Source: Margaritifera margaritifera
Taxonomy: Eukaryota > Mollusca > Bivalvia > Unionida > Margaritiferidae
Assembly (NCBI GenBank): GCA_029931535.1
Contig: JAQPZY010001684.1
Location: 6,975,501-7,039,500 of the forward strand
Length of the DNA: 64,000 nucleotides
Direction: 5' to 3'
Part shown: piece after piece, positions 11,877 through 23,350 of the stretch
Layout: each line of letters opens with the position of its first letter
Numbering within the stretch: the stretch's first letter is position 1
Program-made: the position numbers and the translations under genes
Notes under the pieces: model-generated
What the model saw: the letters and a program-made list of their open reading frames with translations, nothing else
Database searches by the model: none
Told to the model about the DNA's origin: nothing

Positions 11877-12759
11877 AATTAATAATTAAGGAATATAATC
11901 TGGACACAAAGGCAGCGATTAATATGGCAAAGTTCCTAGTGAGTCGATTGAGATGGCACCACAGCTTAACGGATGTAGTAGGACATAGGTCAGTTACATT
12001 CAAATAGCGTATGACCTCTTCTGTCTGATCCAAGATAAATCTGTCTTTTGCTCTTCTCTCTCTTTTCATTTCTTTTTCTGATACACTATATAATGTATCA
12101 GTAACAAGGGTTTTTCTGTCACAAGCGGCACAGATGTTTTCTCTTCAATTGCCATATTCACCGTTACTTCTTCCTATTCTTGAATATTATAATGTACCAT
12201 TTCTTTCTCTTCTTCTTACACAGAATGCTCATGTACTCTTTGTACATCGCATTAATTCTTAATGTCACACTTTCACATGTTTCATTTGATATTGGGTCCT
12301 GGATAATGAAATAATGAAATAAAATAAAAAGGCAGAATTTGATATTGACAAATAAATTCTGATTATTGACCACCAAAATAATTATACTGCAAAGAAAAAG
12401 CGAGTCTTCTACAGGGAAAGTACAAGTGTCGATCTTTGCATCAAATTCCTAAATTTGGTATCGGTGCATAACGTACAACCAATTGCGAACACTTTAGATT
12501 CAGAACTACTATTATTTAATGCGCCGGCAGGTTAAAGTCAATGTTGTTAATTATATTTATGATTTGAAACGAACAGTTTAGATTCTGATCTGGGTTTTGG
12601 ATGTTCGCAGTTTGGAGGGTATTTTATACGGATTTATACCGTAATTCTTAACCTGTATCTGTGTTGGACAGTCTCCGAGATTCAAGGAGAATTTTTGCAC
12701 AGAGTGGAGGAGTTGGTATATAGAAATAATCTCTGAGTTTTGCCTTGAAACCTTCCAGT

Positions 12760-13355
12760 AAGCTGCTGTGCACTGGATACTTCAGTAAACTGTTCCAGTC
12801 ATTAATGGTTCATGGATAAAATGAATGTTGGTATATGTCCATATTTCACTGGAGAGTATTGAGTTTCTTTGTGTTACTACGTCGAGCTTTGACATGGCTG
12901 TACCTAAGATGGTCGATGGCGGTGAAAGCAACCAGTTACTCTGCTATCTTGTACATTAGGATGAGTCTCATTTCCCGCCTGCGATGTTTCAAGGCATCCT
13001 AACCTAATTTATGTTTCATCCTATATACACTATTTTCTCTTCTGTAGTCATTAAAGATAAATCTGACTGCACGACGCTGGTTAATTTCAGGTTATTGTAT
13101 GTCACTTTTAAATAAAGTTTCCAAATAAAAGCACTGTTTTCAAGAACTGAGCAGACGATGGATCTATAGGCTGTATCATTCAGACACAGTGGACAAGATT
13201 TGAGGTTTATCAGAAGGAATTCGAAGATGCTGTTTGCCTTTATTCTTTTTTGTGATTTGATTAATGTGTGGTGCCCATTTCAGAGAGTTGCTGATAATAA
13301 TGCCAATGAAGAGCTTTTTTCGAATAGTTCCTAGAGCTGATCACACAGACACACA

Positions 13356-13397
<42 letters not shown>

Positions 13398-13990
13398 ATT
13401 TGCAAGTATTTGGTCTTCTGGTTCGGCTTATCCGTTGTATGTAACATTTAGCAGCATTGAATTTCATTCCCCCTTTTGTGCCCATGTTTTCAGAGACTTT
13501 AGATCCTACTGAAGTAGAATATCATCTTGAAAGGACTCTATAGACCTTATAGAAGGCATACCTCAGCAAACAATCTCACTTGTGAGTTCACAAATACAGG
13601 TAAGACATTTATATAGCACAAGAACAATAATGGATCCAATACTGTTCCGTCGGGATCTCCTGCCTCTACTTTCACTGAGGGGGAAACATTCGAAATCAGG
13701 TTCAACTCTGGTATCTATTTTGAAGAAAAGAGCTTATCCAAGTTTGAATTTGTCCATTGATGCCACCATATTCCAGCTTTTATACTAATCTCTTGTGGGT
13801 AGAAGTGTCCACTGCTTTTCTGCTAAAGTTTAGATTGGCCAAATCGACATGCACGTTATTGTTATAGTATTTCATAAGATCGTTGACTATAACCGGAAAT
13901 TGACTTTCACAACAGTGACCTGCTCGAAATCAATGTTGTAAATCAGACAGTATGTATTGATCCTCCAGGTGTTTCAATATGTGTCTACAA
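12760..13990 (-). pseudogene. reverse transcriptase relic (copy B)
   Basis: Minus-strand fragments in order from high to low coordinate include: a block related to the KAFD motif but degraded (RKAVDTSTHKRL, about 13800-13850); GINGQIQTWISSFLQNRYQ (about 13700-13790); a degraded palm block near 13500-13680; and GMKFNAAKCYIQRI (13430-13485). The frame is broken by stops and by an inserted (CA)n tract at 13342-13390, just downstream of the last block. Related to copy A throughout. Family assignment to Jockey/CR1-type non-LTR elements rests on these motifs only. Confidence 0.7.
13342..13397. repeat. (CA)n(TA)n microsatellite inside LINE copy B
   Basis: CA tract of about 48 bp followed by a short TA tract. 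Copy A has no such tract at the equivalent position near 11210, so the expansion is specific to copy B. Confidence 0.93.
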
Positions 13991-14654
13991 ATGATGTGTT
14001 CTAATAATTTGTAACTCACACATGTCTTAAAGGTCAAATATGGAGAAAATCTTAAATTAGCAAATTTTGATTGGTTTTTCAAGAACAATATGTGTAAATT
14101 AAAGTATCACTGCTTAGGTGAAATTTCTGGTTAGTGAAATTTTTTACATTTTTGTTTACTCTTTACATTTTTGTTGAAGCTTTAATCTTTTTCAAGAAAT
14201 CAGCACAATTAAATACAATAAAAAAATATCAAACTTTGCGTTCAAAATACATGACCACAGATCTCTTTCTCATGTACCTCAAAATGCTATCACGAGAAAA
14301 TCGTGAAAACATTCAAGTTATGCCGATTATGCGATTTATTGATGTTTGAGTTATCGAAGTTTGACTGTACTTGGGTTTTTCATAATAAGATGGACTTTAG
14401 CCTAGGTTTTGCAGCTACAGGTATTTTACAGGTATTTTAGTTTACTCTTTAAGTCCAGTGTATAAAAGAGGGAAATTGGAGAGGGATGTGGGAATTCACT
14501 TCTGCAACGGGACTGTAATTCTTATTTTTTATATCAGTTTCATAGTTTGAAGATAATTATTTCATATATAAATAAAATGGTGTTAATACCATAACATATC
14601 TCTCCATCGTCTTGAGGTTTAACATCAATTGTTTATTCAACTAATATTCAACCG

Positions 14655-14860
14655 CCATCAAAGTGTTCTTGATCTGTTTTACCTGTGGGCTATCTGTAGA
14701 TGTAAAGTTTGACGACATAAAAGTGTACTTGATCTGTTTTACCTGTGGGCTATCTGTGGATGTAAAGTTTGACGTCATCGCCATATTTTCTGATAAGGGT
14801 CATAGTTACATATCATGTCAGGAAGACTTATCTATTCTTTTCTTATCGATTTATTTTTAT
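14655..14860 (+). repeat. 60-bp direct duplication with weak transposase-like reading frame
   Basis: A 60-bp block (tgatctgttttacctgtggg...atgtaaagtttgacg) occurs twice in tandem. The plus-strand frame then reads FSDKGHSYISC, which recalls the GHS-x-x-C-D motif of some DDE-type transposon proteins. The motif is short and the expected acidic residue is replaced by Gln, so this identification is weak. No flanking element was defined. Confidence 0.3.
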
Positions 14861-15109
14861 AGATAGCTCATACGTTATCAAATTCATTGTCAACACCATC
14901 ATTATGATCATCATCATTTCGAGGGTGGCCTACAGTTTGCATACTAGCTTTTTGATTGGAAGGTTGGAATTAGGCATCAGGCCTATGAGATACGAGTATT
15001 TTAAAAGAAGGAAATAAAACATTACCTTTTTATAACTTATACAAAGAATATAGAAAACCTTTTAATTGTTAAACACAAAAGTAAGAAATATCAACTTTCA
15101 AACTTGTTC

Positions 15110-15712
15110 TTATCTCATTGAAATACAATATTTGTCAAATGTGCTAACAAGGAAAATAAAGCAACATGTTCTAGAGTTCTGATTTGACAGACTTTGTGCT
15201 TGTCAAAAGTATTCATATTTTCCTAACTGTATAATTTATGTAATTTCCATCGTTATTTTTTGTTTCAATACCTCCCATCCAGAAGACGAAAAACCCCAAA
15301 CAAAACAACAAGACCCAACAAAAACAACAACCGACAAGTAGATCTCTTAAGATTTTTATATTTTTGTTTTACTTTTCTTTGCTTAGCTGACATTCTGATC
15401 TCTACGAACATGTCAGTTGAGTGAAATAAAAACTTCTTGTTTTAAAAATATACTTTGACGCAAAAAGCTCCAACGACTTACCATATTACACCGTGTGCAA
15501 CGCGTATCCAACAATGAACGGTGCAACAAGCATATGCCGTCTCATAATGCTACGGTAGATCAGTGTCTACGGTCTTTACTTGCAATATTGACTTGACAAT
15601 AACAGTCAATTAATCCTCGTTATACACGTGGAAAAGAAGCATTCTCCAAGGACCAGGTAATGGCATAATGTGGTCCCAGAACAACCGAAACATGTTCGGG
15701 CCTTTCTGCTAA

Positions 15713-15747
<35 letters not shown>

Positions 15748-16205
15748 AACAACAAAGTTTTGGTAGAAAAGCCTCGAGGTGTTCCAGTTTCGTCCCGGAG
15801 ATGAATAAGAAAAAAACAAATTAAAACAAGCAAACAAACAGGAGTTATAACCGGCGATTATTAACCGCACATGATGTAACTTAACACCCTCCGGAATTCC
15901 TCAGATCTTTGTGCAAAATAGAAGTAATTTCCAGGTCCTGTCATTAATCATCAAACATTACATCTGTATCATATATAATACAAGTAAAAATTATTGAACT
16001 CAAACAAACAATAGGCACAACATATATTTGCAAAGACATTTCATCTATAGTCCATGGTTGGACACATCAGACATAAATTCCTAAAAATACATCACGGTAT
16101 CATTCTAGCCGAAATCAACCACCCCTTCCCCAAATAGGAAATGTACATTCAAACGTACACTCAGATATCTTTCTCGAGGGTTGACTGTTCACTTTCTTTC
16201 ACAGT
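15110..16205. repeat. dispersed repeat R2, copy 2 (about 1.1 kb)
   Basis: Collinear with 21594-22575 over nearly its whole length. It starts at aaatacaatattt (15121 and 21601) and ends at ttctcga.gttgact (16173 and 22543). Shared landmarks include ttgagtgaaataaaaac, cgttatacacgtg, atggcat.atgtggtcc, and aacattacatctgta. A run of 31 A at 15716-15746 is specific to this copy. No coding content is recognised. Confidence 0.7.
15716..15746. repeat. A31 homopolymer
   Basis: A run of 31 A inside R2 copy 2, absent at the matching place in copy 3. It may be a replication-slippage expansion. Confidence 0.9.
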
Positions 16206-16245
16206 CTTACACATCAGTAACGTGTGTTGTGCATTTTATCGCCCT

Positions 16246-16247
<2 letters not shown>

Positions 16248-16324
<77 letters not shown>
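16248..16324. repeat. (TA)n microsatellite
   Basis: Uninterrupted tract of about 77 bp directly right of R2 copy 2. Confidence 0.97.
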
Positions 16325-16327
<3 letters not shown>

Positions 16328-16544
16328 CGTTTATATATATCTCATATATCTCTTTCTTCTATATATCTTCACGCTTGTCTGTCGTTTGATTATCTATCTT
16401 CAAGACTGTCTTTTTTGTATATCTATCTATCTATTTGTAGGAGAGGGAAAGAATGATATGTTTAAGTTGTAAATCTATCAAAAATAAATAAATATCCATC
16501 AACCGAGAACAGTTGCTACAAATGTAAAATGAACATAATTTTGC

Positions 16545-16990
16545 CATTTCTCACACAGTGACCTTGACCTTTGACTCAGAAAGGAGCTGCTCTTCCTCAA
16601 GTTTAATGACATTATGAATTTTATAAAACTGTGGTGCGGGAAACTTGAGGAAAATGGACATATCATGAAGCTCCAGTGACCTTGCTCATTGACCTCTGGG
16701 CACAATAGCAATAGAGAGGTGCCTCTGCCCAAGTGTAGACTGCCTATAAAATTCCAGGATCCAGGAAACCTGATTTATTGAGCGGAAACAAACAAACAAG
16801 AAAATGTACAATGTCAGCTCCAATGACCTTGATTTTTCATCGTTTGGCCTAAGAATGAATAGAGAGCTGCAGTGTTCAACTGTAGTTTACCTATGAAATT
16901 TGAAAAAACTCAGGTCATGGAAACTTGATTCATCATGCAGAAGGAAAAGCACCTTTTAAGGTCCAGCAAACTTGCCTTTGGACTTGAAGT
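16545..16990. repeat. degenerate ~145-bp tandem repeat with TGACCTTG cores
   Basis: Blocks like cagtgaccttg recur at about 16556, 16673, 16820 and 16963. Blocks like ggaaacttgatt recur at about 16637, 16762 and 16916. Units include a copy reading tgaccttgacctttgac, typical of tandem repeats found inside bivalve non-autonomous elements. The repeats are diverged and contain no open frame of note. Confidence 0.7.
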
Positions 16991-17008
16991 GTGTGCAGAC
17001 AAGGCGAG

Positions 17009-18093
<1,085 letters not shown>

Positions 18094-18164
18094 TATAGAC
18101 ATATATAGATATAGACACACACATATATCACACCTGGCGAATTTAGTAACGCACACGATATCTT

Positions 18165-18690
18165 TGAGGTTTTCCCTTATATCAGCATGAGGTAGATAGT
18201 TCAAGTGGCATTTAAAATAGTGTATATCATCCATAAATTAGGTTTCTTATTACAAATGCATACTACCGACCTTGAGACATGGATATGTACATTACAAACC
18301 AGATCATAGGGCAAGTATCTGAATGGGTAAGTTCATAGTGATTCGATTGGTCGATTGTGATGGTAGCACAACGTATTGGATATAGCCGAGCATAGGTCTG
18401 TAAAATTTAAACAGTGTATGACTTCTTCTATCTAGATAAAGATAATTGCGTTTCTTTTTCCTTAATTTTTCCTTTTATTTTTAATGATACACCGTAAAAT
18501 GCATCACTGACGAGTTTCCCGCTGTCACAAGTATAACCTATTTTACTCTAAAATTTCGATATTCACTGTCTTTCCTTCCCATTCTTGAATATTGTAATGT
18601 ACTTTTTTGTTCTCTTGTTATTACACATTCTGTTTTATTTGTATGATTTAGTAATACTTAACCTCACACTTTCACTGGAGCGATTGATCC
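18165..18690. repeat. dispersed repeats R3 copy 2 and LINE distal block (copy D)
   Basis: 18165-18300 matches the R3 block at 9800-9960. 18330-18690 matches the distal block of LINE copies B and C, with landmarks gattcgattg..gatgg..gcacaac, atgacttcttct, gctgtcacaag, and cctcacactttca. No reverse transcriptase core follows. The distal block can therefore occur without the LINE, which argues that it may be a separate repeat. Confidence 0.6.
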
Positions 18691-18913
18691 CAACAGGATT
18701 CCGTAGAAAAGCGAGTGCATGAAAGATAGTTACGACATTGAAACGTTTCCTTATCTCATTGACATAAGTAGAGGTATAATGGATATTTTAGATTTTTTTT
18801 ACTGACATCCGTCTGCGCCTTTTATACCAACCTCTTTAGTTATTAGTATTTGTATCGCGATCGTCACTTATTAGCACATGAGTGGTTGGGTTTGCAAAAT
18901 ATAATCACACATA

Positions 18914-18916
<3 letters not shown>

Positions 18917-18971
<55 letters not shown>
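18917..18971. repeat. (GT)n microsatellite
   Basis: Uninterrupted GT tract of about 55 bp. Confidence 0.97.
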
Positions 18972-18973
<2 letters not shown>

Positions 18974-19216
18974 CTGTTATGCAAACAGTTACTTGACTTT
19001 TACAGTCTGCAAATTCACTACGCGGTTGCGTATCTGCTCGGAGTAGCCTGTTGTTTTGCATTTCCGCCAAAAGGTCTCGATCTCGGCTGCGCTAATGATT
19101 TTATCTTCGTAGCAACCGAGTATAATTTACTAATCGTATCAAGACTACTTTGTGCTGCCGTGAGAATTTCTGTATAGATACGTATTCGCGAATGCAGCTG
19201 GATTTAAATTATTTTG

Positions 19217-19684
19217 CTAGCACCGCCCGCGACACCAGTTGCTACTGATATGGCTCCAACAACAATTCCGATTTGGTGCACCTATAATAGTCGCTATCAT
19301 TGTGATTCCAGTAACACCTAGACCAACAATTGCTGCAGCGGCGATTCCACAAATATCATCAACAACTACACATATGCGTTTGTATTTCGTGAGCAGCGCG
19401 GTTCTCTTTGAGATTTCATGTCGCAGTTGCAGTTCCGCTTCGATTATTTTTTCACGCCGGTAACATTGAGGGTCCATTATACTTCTTCTTTTAATAATAC
19501 AATTGTGCAATTGCTCGACAATCATATCTTGTTCAGGTACAACACGCAAACGCACTTCTAACCAATTACCCTTTATTACTGGCAAAACTGCCATACAATC
19601 ATAGAAAATATCTTCCAGTGGAATATTTAAATCTCCAGCAATTGTGCGTTCTGGGGGTACGACACCACATACATATAGAACCAT
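19217..19684 (-). CDS. virus-like ORF IV, Gly/Ala-rich hydrophobic tail
   Basis: An ATG-started frame of 155 residues, last in the minus-strand cassette. Its first two thirds are charged and mixed. From about residue 110 a basic stretch is followed by a Gly/Ala/Ile-rich hydrophobic segment that could span a membrane. The adjacent frame carries on with a similar Gly/Ala/Val-rich stretch down to about 19206, which suggests a one-base frameshift near 19270. Proteins with this layout (coiled region, then Gly-rich hydrophobic tail) occur beside fibre- or capsid-like genes in metazoan virus-like elements, but I cannot name a family. It is likely no longer intact. Base composition is clearly richer in GC than the neighbourhood. 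Confidence 0.5.
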   Translation of the reverse strand: MVLYVCGVVPPERTIAGDLNIPLEDIFYDCMAVLPVIKGNWLEVRLRVVPEQDMIVEQLHNCIIKRRSIMDPQCYRREKIIEAELQLRHEISKRTALLTKYKRICVVVDDICGIAAAAIVGLGVTGITMIATIIGAPNRNCCWSHISSNWCRGRC

Positions 19685-19823
19685 ATTGATTACACCCTTG
19701 GCTGGTGTCTGAAACGATTGTACTCGACTTCGCCCAAGAACTGTTACACGGATAAGTGCGTCCTTCTTAAATAGCAGTCGAGTTCTTTCTCTTCCAAGTT
19801 AAGTCAATATTGACGCAACATAA

Positions 19824-20641
19824 TTAACTGGGAATGCAACCGGGGTCCACAAAGGTGCAACGAATATGTGTCAACCGGGGATTGTTGCATGGAAGATAGA
19901 CGGGCGTGGGAGTCATCGATACCAGATCACCCGGGGCCTCAATCGGGACAAATCCAAACAATATATAACTGTGCAACGCTCGCGTTGTCGAGGCTGATGC
20001 TTCATAACTGCCACTTATGGCGTCACAGTTCAAATTAACCTGAGCCTTGGTAGTAATTCTGACAATGTTGGCTCGAAATTGTAACTGGTACCGTCGGGTC
20101 CCGCGCGCAAAATTCGTTTGCGTTCGGGAATCTTCTTAATATCTTCGGGCCAACCAAGAACTGTTTTCAGCGATGACTGCGCAATATCAACCGCGTAGGT
20201 TGGAGATTCAATCGATATGGCTGAGCTGAGTTGGGGCTCGTCTTCGCGTACGAAAATTTTAGAGTCTTTACCTGTCACCAATGTGATTTTTCGTCGGATT
20301 TCATTATTTATTGATTGAAGCTCGTACGCGCCAGTGGGAAGTCCAACAATATTCCAGGTGGCGCCAACCTCTCACGAAAACACAAATGAGTTATTCGCGG
20401 GAAACCCCCCAAATGGCCACGATCGAATATTAGGCCAACTGCGATAAACATGCAACGATGCCAATGCTATCTCGAGTGTGCGGGATACACCTGCGGCAAT
20501 TGGAGTAGAAAAAGTCACATACAATTCTGGTTTCGTTGATGAGATCGTGATCATCGAGGTAACGCTCTGGGTTGTATTTACAACAACACTTTGCAACGCA
20601 GCATTGATTTTGCGTAACACCGAATGTGTTTCAGGACTCAT
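19824..20641 (-). pseudogene. virus-like ORF III, broken by one stop and one frameshift
   Basis: The frame opens with ATG at 20641 (MSPETHS...), seven bases after the stop of ORF II. It is open to an in-frame TGA at 20372-20374, continues open in the same frame to 20030, then continues in a second frame to 19824. Together this is about 270 codons with one nonsense change and one frameshift near 20033-20110. Residues are rich in Ser, Thr, Ile and Val, as in beta-rich structural proteins. A segment of the form LPTGAYELQSIN just after the TGA, and a Tyr/Pro-rich region towards the end, recall uncharacterised proteins of metazoan virus-like elements that I believe are structural. This is recall, not a search. 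Confidence 0.5.
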
Positions 20642-20648
20642 TATCGCG

Positions 20649-20831
20649 TTAGTCGTATAAATCATCGATGTCTTCAACAAGTTCATGCATTAACAAGCGA
20701 AACGTCCCCGGTTCCATGATGTCGTTGGTGAGCAGCCGCTGACAAATCGATGCGGCCTCATTATCGACTTCGGGTGCGTTGTTGCCATAGCGAACCGACC
20801 CCACAAGTGTTTCCAGCCAATAAGCAAGGCC
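20649..20831 (-). CDS. virus-like ORF II, small, 5' end unclear
   Basis: An open frame of 60 codons closed by TAA at 20649-20651. It has an acidic C-terminal half ending EDIDDLYD. The only ATGs lie well inside it. An overlapping frame upstream (about 20770-20860) looks equally protein-like, so a frameshift may have split a longer gene. It sits between ORF I and ORF III with minimal spacing, as in a compact viral transcription unit. Function unknown. Confidence 0.35.
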   Translation of the reverse strand, partial: GLAYWLETLVGSVRYGNNAPEVDNEAASICQRLLTNDIMEPGTFRLLMHELVEDIDDLYD

Positions 20832-20958
20832 TTATGCTTTTCTTTGAGCTTTGAATTTAGCAATTTGTGCCATTGCAGATGCAGCTTCGCTTGGGGTGCA
20901 GGCGGTTGTTTTTCCAGTGCGGGTTTTTCTATCTGCTTGCTAAATTGTTTAAATCATT

Positions 20959-21630
20959 CTAGTTGTTCCCTCCGCGCTGCCGGTTTTTCAATGGGTGTAG
21001 AAGGTATTTCTTTTGTAAGCATTTGTTCTGCTCATATGTACGTCTTTCTTGTTGTGTGGGTGCAAATATTTGTTGTGTGGGTTGTACTTGGTACGAGGGT
21101 ATATACATTATCATATATTTTTTCCGTAATTCCCGGCCTTCTTCAATGTTTCCACTGTGAAATGCATTAAATGTTTGTACAAAATAATTCCACCTGTCAC
21201 TGGCAGCATGTTTCTTTCCTTTAAACTCTAAATACCATTTTAGGCCATTCACTGTCCAGGTATTTATCATGTGTCTTTGAAAATCTTTCCAGTTGGGGGG
21301 CCTATTAAGAGCGACATACAAAGGATTAACAAAGATGCGCTGGCGAGCTTCTTCATTAAAGTATTGAGCCGGTGTTTGTATTTGTGAACTACACTCAGGT
21401 GGTATTTGTGGCATCTTAGCAATTGCATCTCGAACGTCTTCTCCGAGTACCTGTGTGTCTTTTGCAATTACACCAACGCTCTCTCCAATTTCTCCGATGT
21501 CTTCTTTGATTTTCTCAATCGCCTTTGGCAATCGTCTGACAGTCGCCTCGGTTGCCCTCGTAGCTTTCTTGATATCTTTGGTGCCCACTATACCTCTACT
21601 AAATACAATATTTACCAAATGTCTTAACAA
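20959..21630 (-). CDS. virus-like ORF I, 223 residues, coiled-coil N-terminal part
   Basis: The longest open frame of the window. The codon at 21630 is TTG and no ATG exists between the upstream stop and residue 100, so the true start is uncertain or lies in another exon. Residues about 20-75 form an amphipathic, coiled-coil-like region with repeated I/V-x-x-D/E spacing. Residues about 95-180 are aromatic-rich (several W, F, Y) and look like a folded domain. The last 40 are Gln/Lys/Arg-rich and end RQRGGNN. I do not recognise the family. Its 5' end falls at the edge of repeat R2 copy 3. Confidence 0.5.
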   Translation of the reverse strand: MLRHLVNIVFSRGIVGTKDIKKATRATEATVRRLPKAIEKIKEDIGEIGESVGVIAKDTQVLGEDVRDAIAKMPQIPPECSSQIQTPAQYFNEEARQRIFVNPLYVALNRPPNWKDFQRHMINTWTVNGLKWYLEFKGKKHAASDRWNYFVQTFNAFHSGNIEEGRELRKKYMIMYIPSYQVQPTQQIFAPTQQERRTYEQNKCLQKKYLLHPLKNRQRGGNN

Positions 21631-22467
21631 GTTAAATAAAGTAGCATGTCATGGTAGTTGGATTTAAAGGAATTGGAACTAATCCACGATAAAGTAATGA
21701 TTTACAAACTTACCGATGGTTTTTATTTACAAAACGTCTAGTAGTCTTTTTTGTTCATCCAGAACATGAACATTGCAACAAAAACATAAGTAGCTCTCTT
21801 AAGGTTTTGAAGAAAAATAAAAATCTATTTGAGTGAAATAAAAACATATTGCTTTCAAAACATATTTTTGCCTAAAAACCCATCCAGCTGCAAACGGGGC
21901 AAACGAGTACATGCCGTCGCATACTACTACACATGACTAGGTTTGTTTGCAATGATGACTAGACGATAAGAATTGACAGATGCGCGTTATACACGTGCAA
22001 AAGCTTTATTATCAAAGGTATATGTTATGGCATTATGTGGTCCCTGCACAACTGGAACACCTTCGGACCTTTTCACCAACGAAGGAAAACATTGTCGGTA
22101 GGAAATCATTGAGGTGTCCCGATTTGGACTCGGAGATGGCTTAAAAGGCAAAGCAAAACAGGAGTTATACAAAAAAAGAAACTAAGTGATCCTGATTGGC
22201 GATTACTAACCTTTGCATATGACAACACTACACCATCAGGAGCACCCCAGATCTTTCTGTACAATACAAAGTAATTTCCACGTGCTGACATTAATCATCC
22301 AACATTACATCTGTATTATATATAATAGAAGTAAAAACAATAGAACCCAAGCAAGAATGGGCACAACATATCTTTAAGGAGAAATCAAATTTATTGTCAA
22401 GTGGACACATCCGAGAAGAATTTCTAAAACACATAATATTACCACCCTCCAACACGCACATACAATC

Positions 22468-22537
<70 letters not shown>

Positions 22538-22575
22538 AAATTTTTCTCGATGTTGACTATTCACATTTTTGTTTA
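21594..22575. repeat. dispersed repeat R2, copy 3
   Basis: Collinear with 15110-16205 and in part with 7262-7640. Its left edge overlaps the first codons of ORF I. A (CA)n tract at 22471-22534 has expanded inside it. Because copies 1 and 2 have no virus-like genes beside them, R2 may be either an end sequence of the cassette or an independent repeat into or next to which the cassette went. Confidence 0.7.
22471..22534. repeat. (CA)n microsatellite
   Basis: About 64 bp of uninterrupted CA inside R2 copy 3. Confidence 0.97.
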
Positions 22576-23039
22576 GAAGAGTTCGATGAATTGCCGCATT
22601 TATAACAACGAACAAGACTTTCGCGACACTACGTTATAAAGGTTACAAAATCAGGGAACATAGGAATATTGAACTCTGAGTCAATAAGAATGATAAATGT
22701 CCATAAAAAAACACGTGAAATAGTTCCGTCTATTGGTCATTTACAAACAGACGTTCACACTTTGCGTCAAAACATGTTAGACAAAATATTAATGATTTGC
22801 AACAAAAATCTCCAGAAGCTTTTGGCACGTGCACTTTGGTTGCAGCTGATATACGCAATAAGATTATAAGGAACATTTTAGTGAGGCCCAAACTACCAAA
22901 TATAGACAAACCTGGTTGTTTGAAGTGTGAAAGTAATGGTTACAAGTTGTGTAAATTGCTCTTAATTCAGATATAGTAAAAACCTTGAAAACAGCTTAAA
23001 TCTCCAAAATTAAACAACATATTTCATGTGATACACAAT

Positions 23040-23350
23040 TTTCCATTAGGCGGACAAGGCAGCTGCCTAGGGCGGCACAATTCAGGGGGCGGCAGATTTG
23101 AAAATATGAAAATCTGGGCTTTGTTGACAAATTTATTTATTTTGTAAAAAAAAAAAAAAGGAAAATGCTCTTAAGTTTTTAAGTTTTTTCATTATTTAAA
23201 GGCGTAAAGGTCTTTCAAGGCTCTGGTTTTAAGGCTTTGTTCTGGAACGGGGGGGGGGCGGGGGGGGCGGGGGGGGGGGGGGGGGGGCGGGGGGGGGGGC
23301 GGATGGCAACTCTGACAGTACCTAGGGGCGGCAAAATCATAAATCCGTCA
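23040..23350. repeat. possible hAT-type relic with G-rich core
   Basis: The left part reads aggcggacaaggcagctgcc then tagggcggca. The right part reads taggggcggcaaaatcataa then atccgtcac. These recall the ends of hAT-like non-autonomous elements, with a conserved gcagctgcctagggcggc block. A G-run with a few C interruptions (23249-23302) lies inside. Neither ends nor a target duplication could be fixed, so the call is tentative. Confidence 0.35.

Larger units (their letters stand above)
11930..14460 (-). mobile_element. decayed LINE, copy B (longest copy)
   Basis: The most complete member of the family, with distal block (11935-12290), middle block (12480-12755), reverse transcriptase core (12760-13990) and tail block (13916-14460). 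The tail and distal blocks are shared with copy C, and the distal block alone with 18330-18690. It is therefore uncertain whether these outer blocks belong to the LINE or to older repeats around it. A (CA)n tract at 13342-13390 has expanded inside the coding region. Confidence 0.6.
19206..21660 (-). mobile_element. endogenous virus-like or Polinton-like gene cassette
   Basis: Four reading frames on one strand, nearly abutting or separated by a few bases, in a block visibly richer in GC than its surroundings. The arrangement is unlike host genes in this window, which are AT-rich and intron-bearing. No polymerase, integrase, ATPase or protease gene was found within the window. Only a structural-type part appears to be present, or the rest has been lost. 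R2 lies directly upstream (21594-22575) and also occurs at 15.1 and 7.3 kb without the cassette. Breaks in ORF II, III and IV indicate an old, inactive copy. Alternatives are a fragment of an unclassified DNA transposon or a degraded multi-exon host gene. Confidence 0.5.

Noticed and set aside
23249..23302. Possible G-quadruplex regulatory island
   Set aside because: The long G-run could form one, but there is no nearby gene and such runs are common slippage products; no function is claimed.
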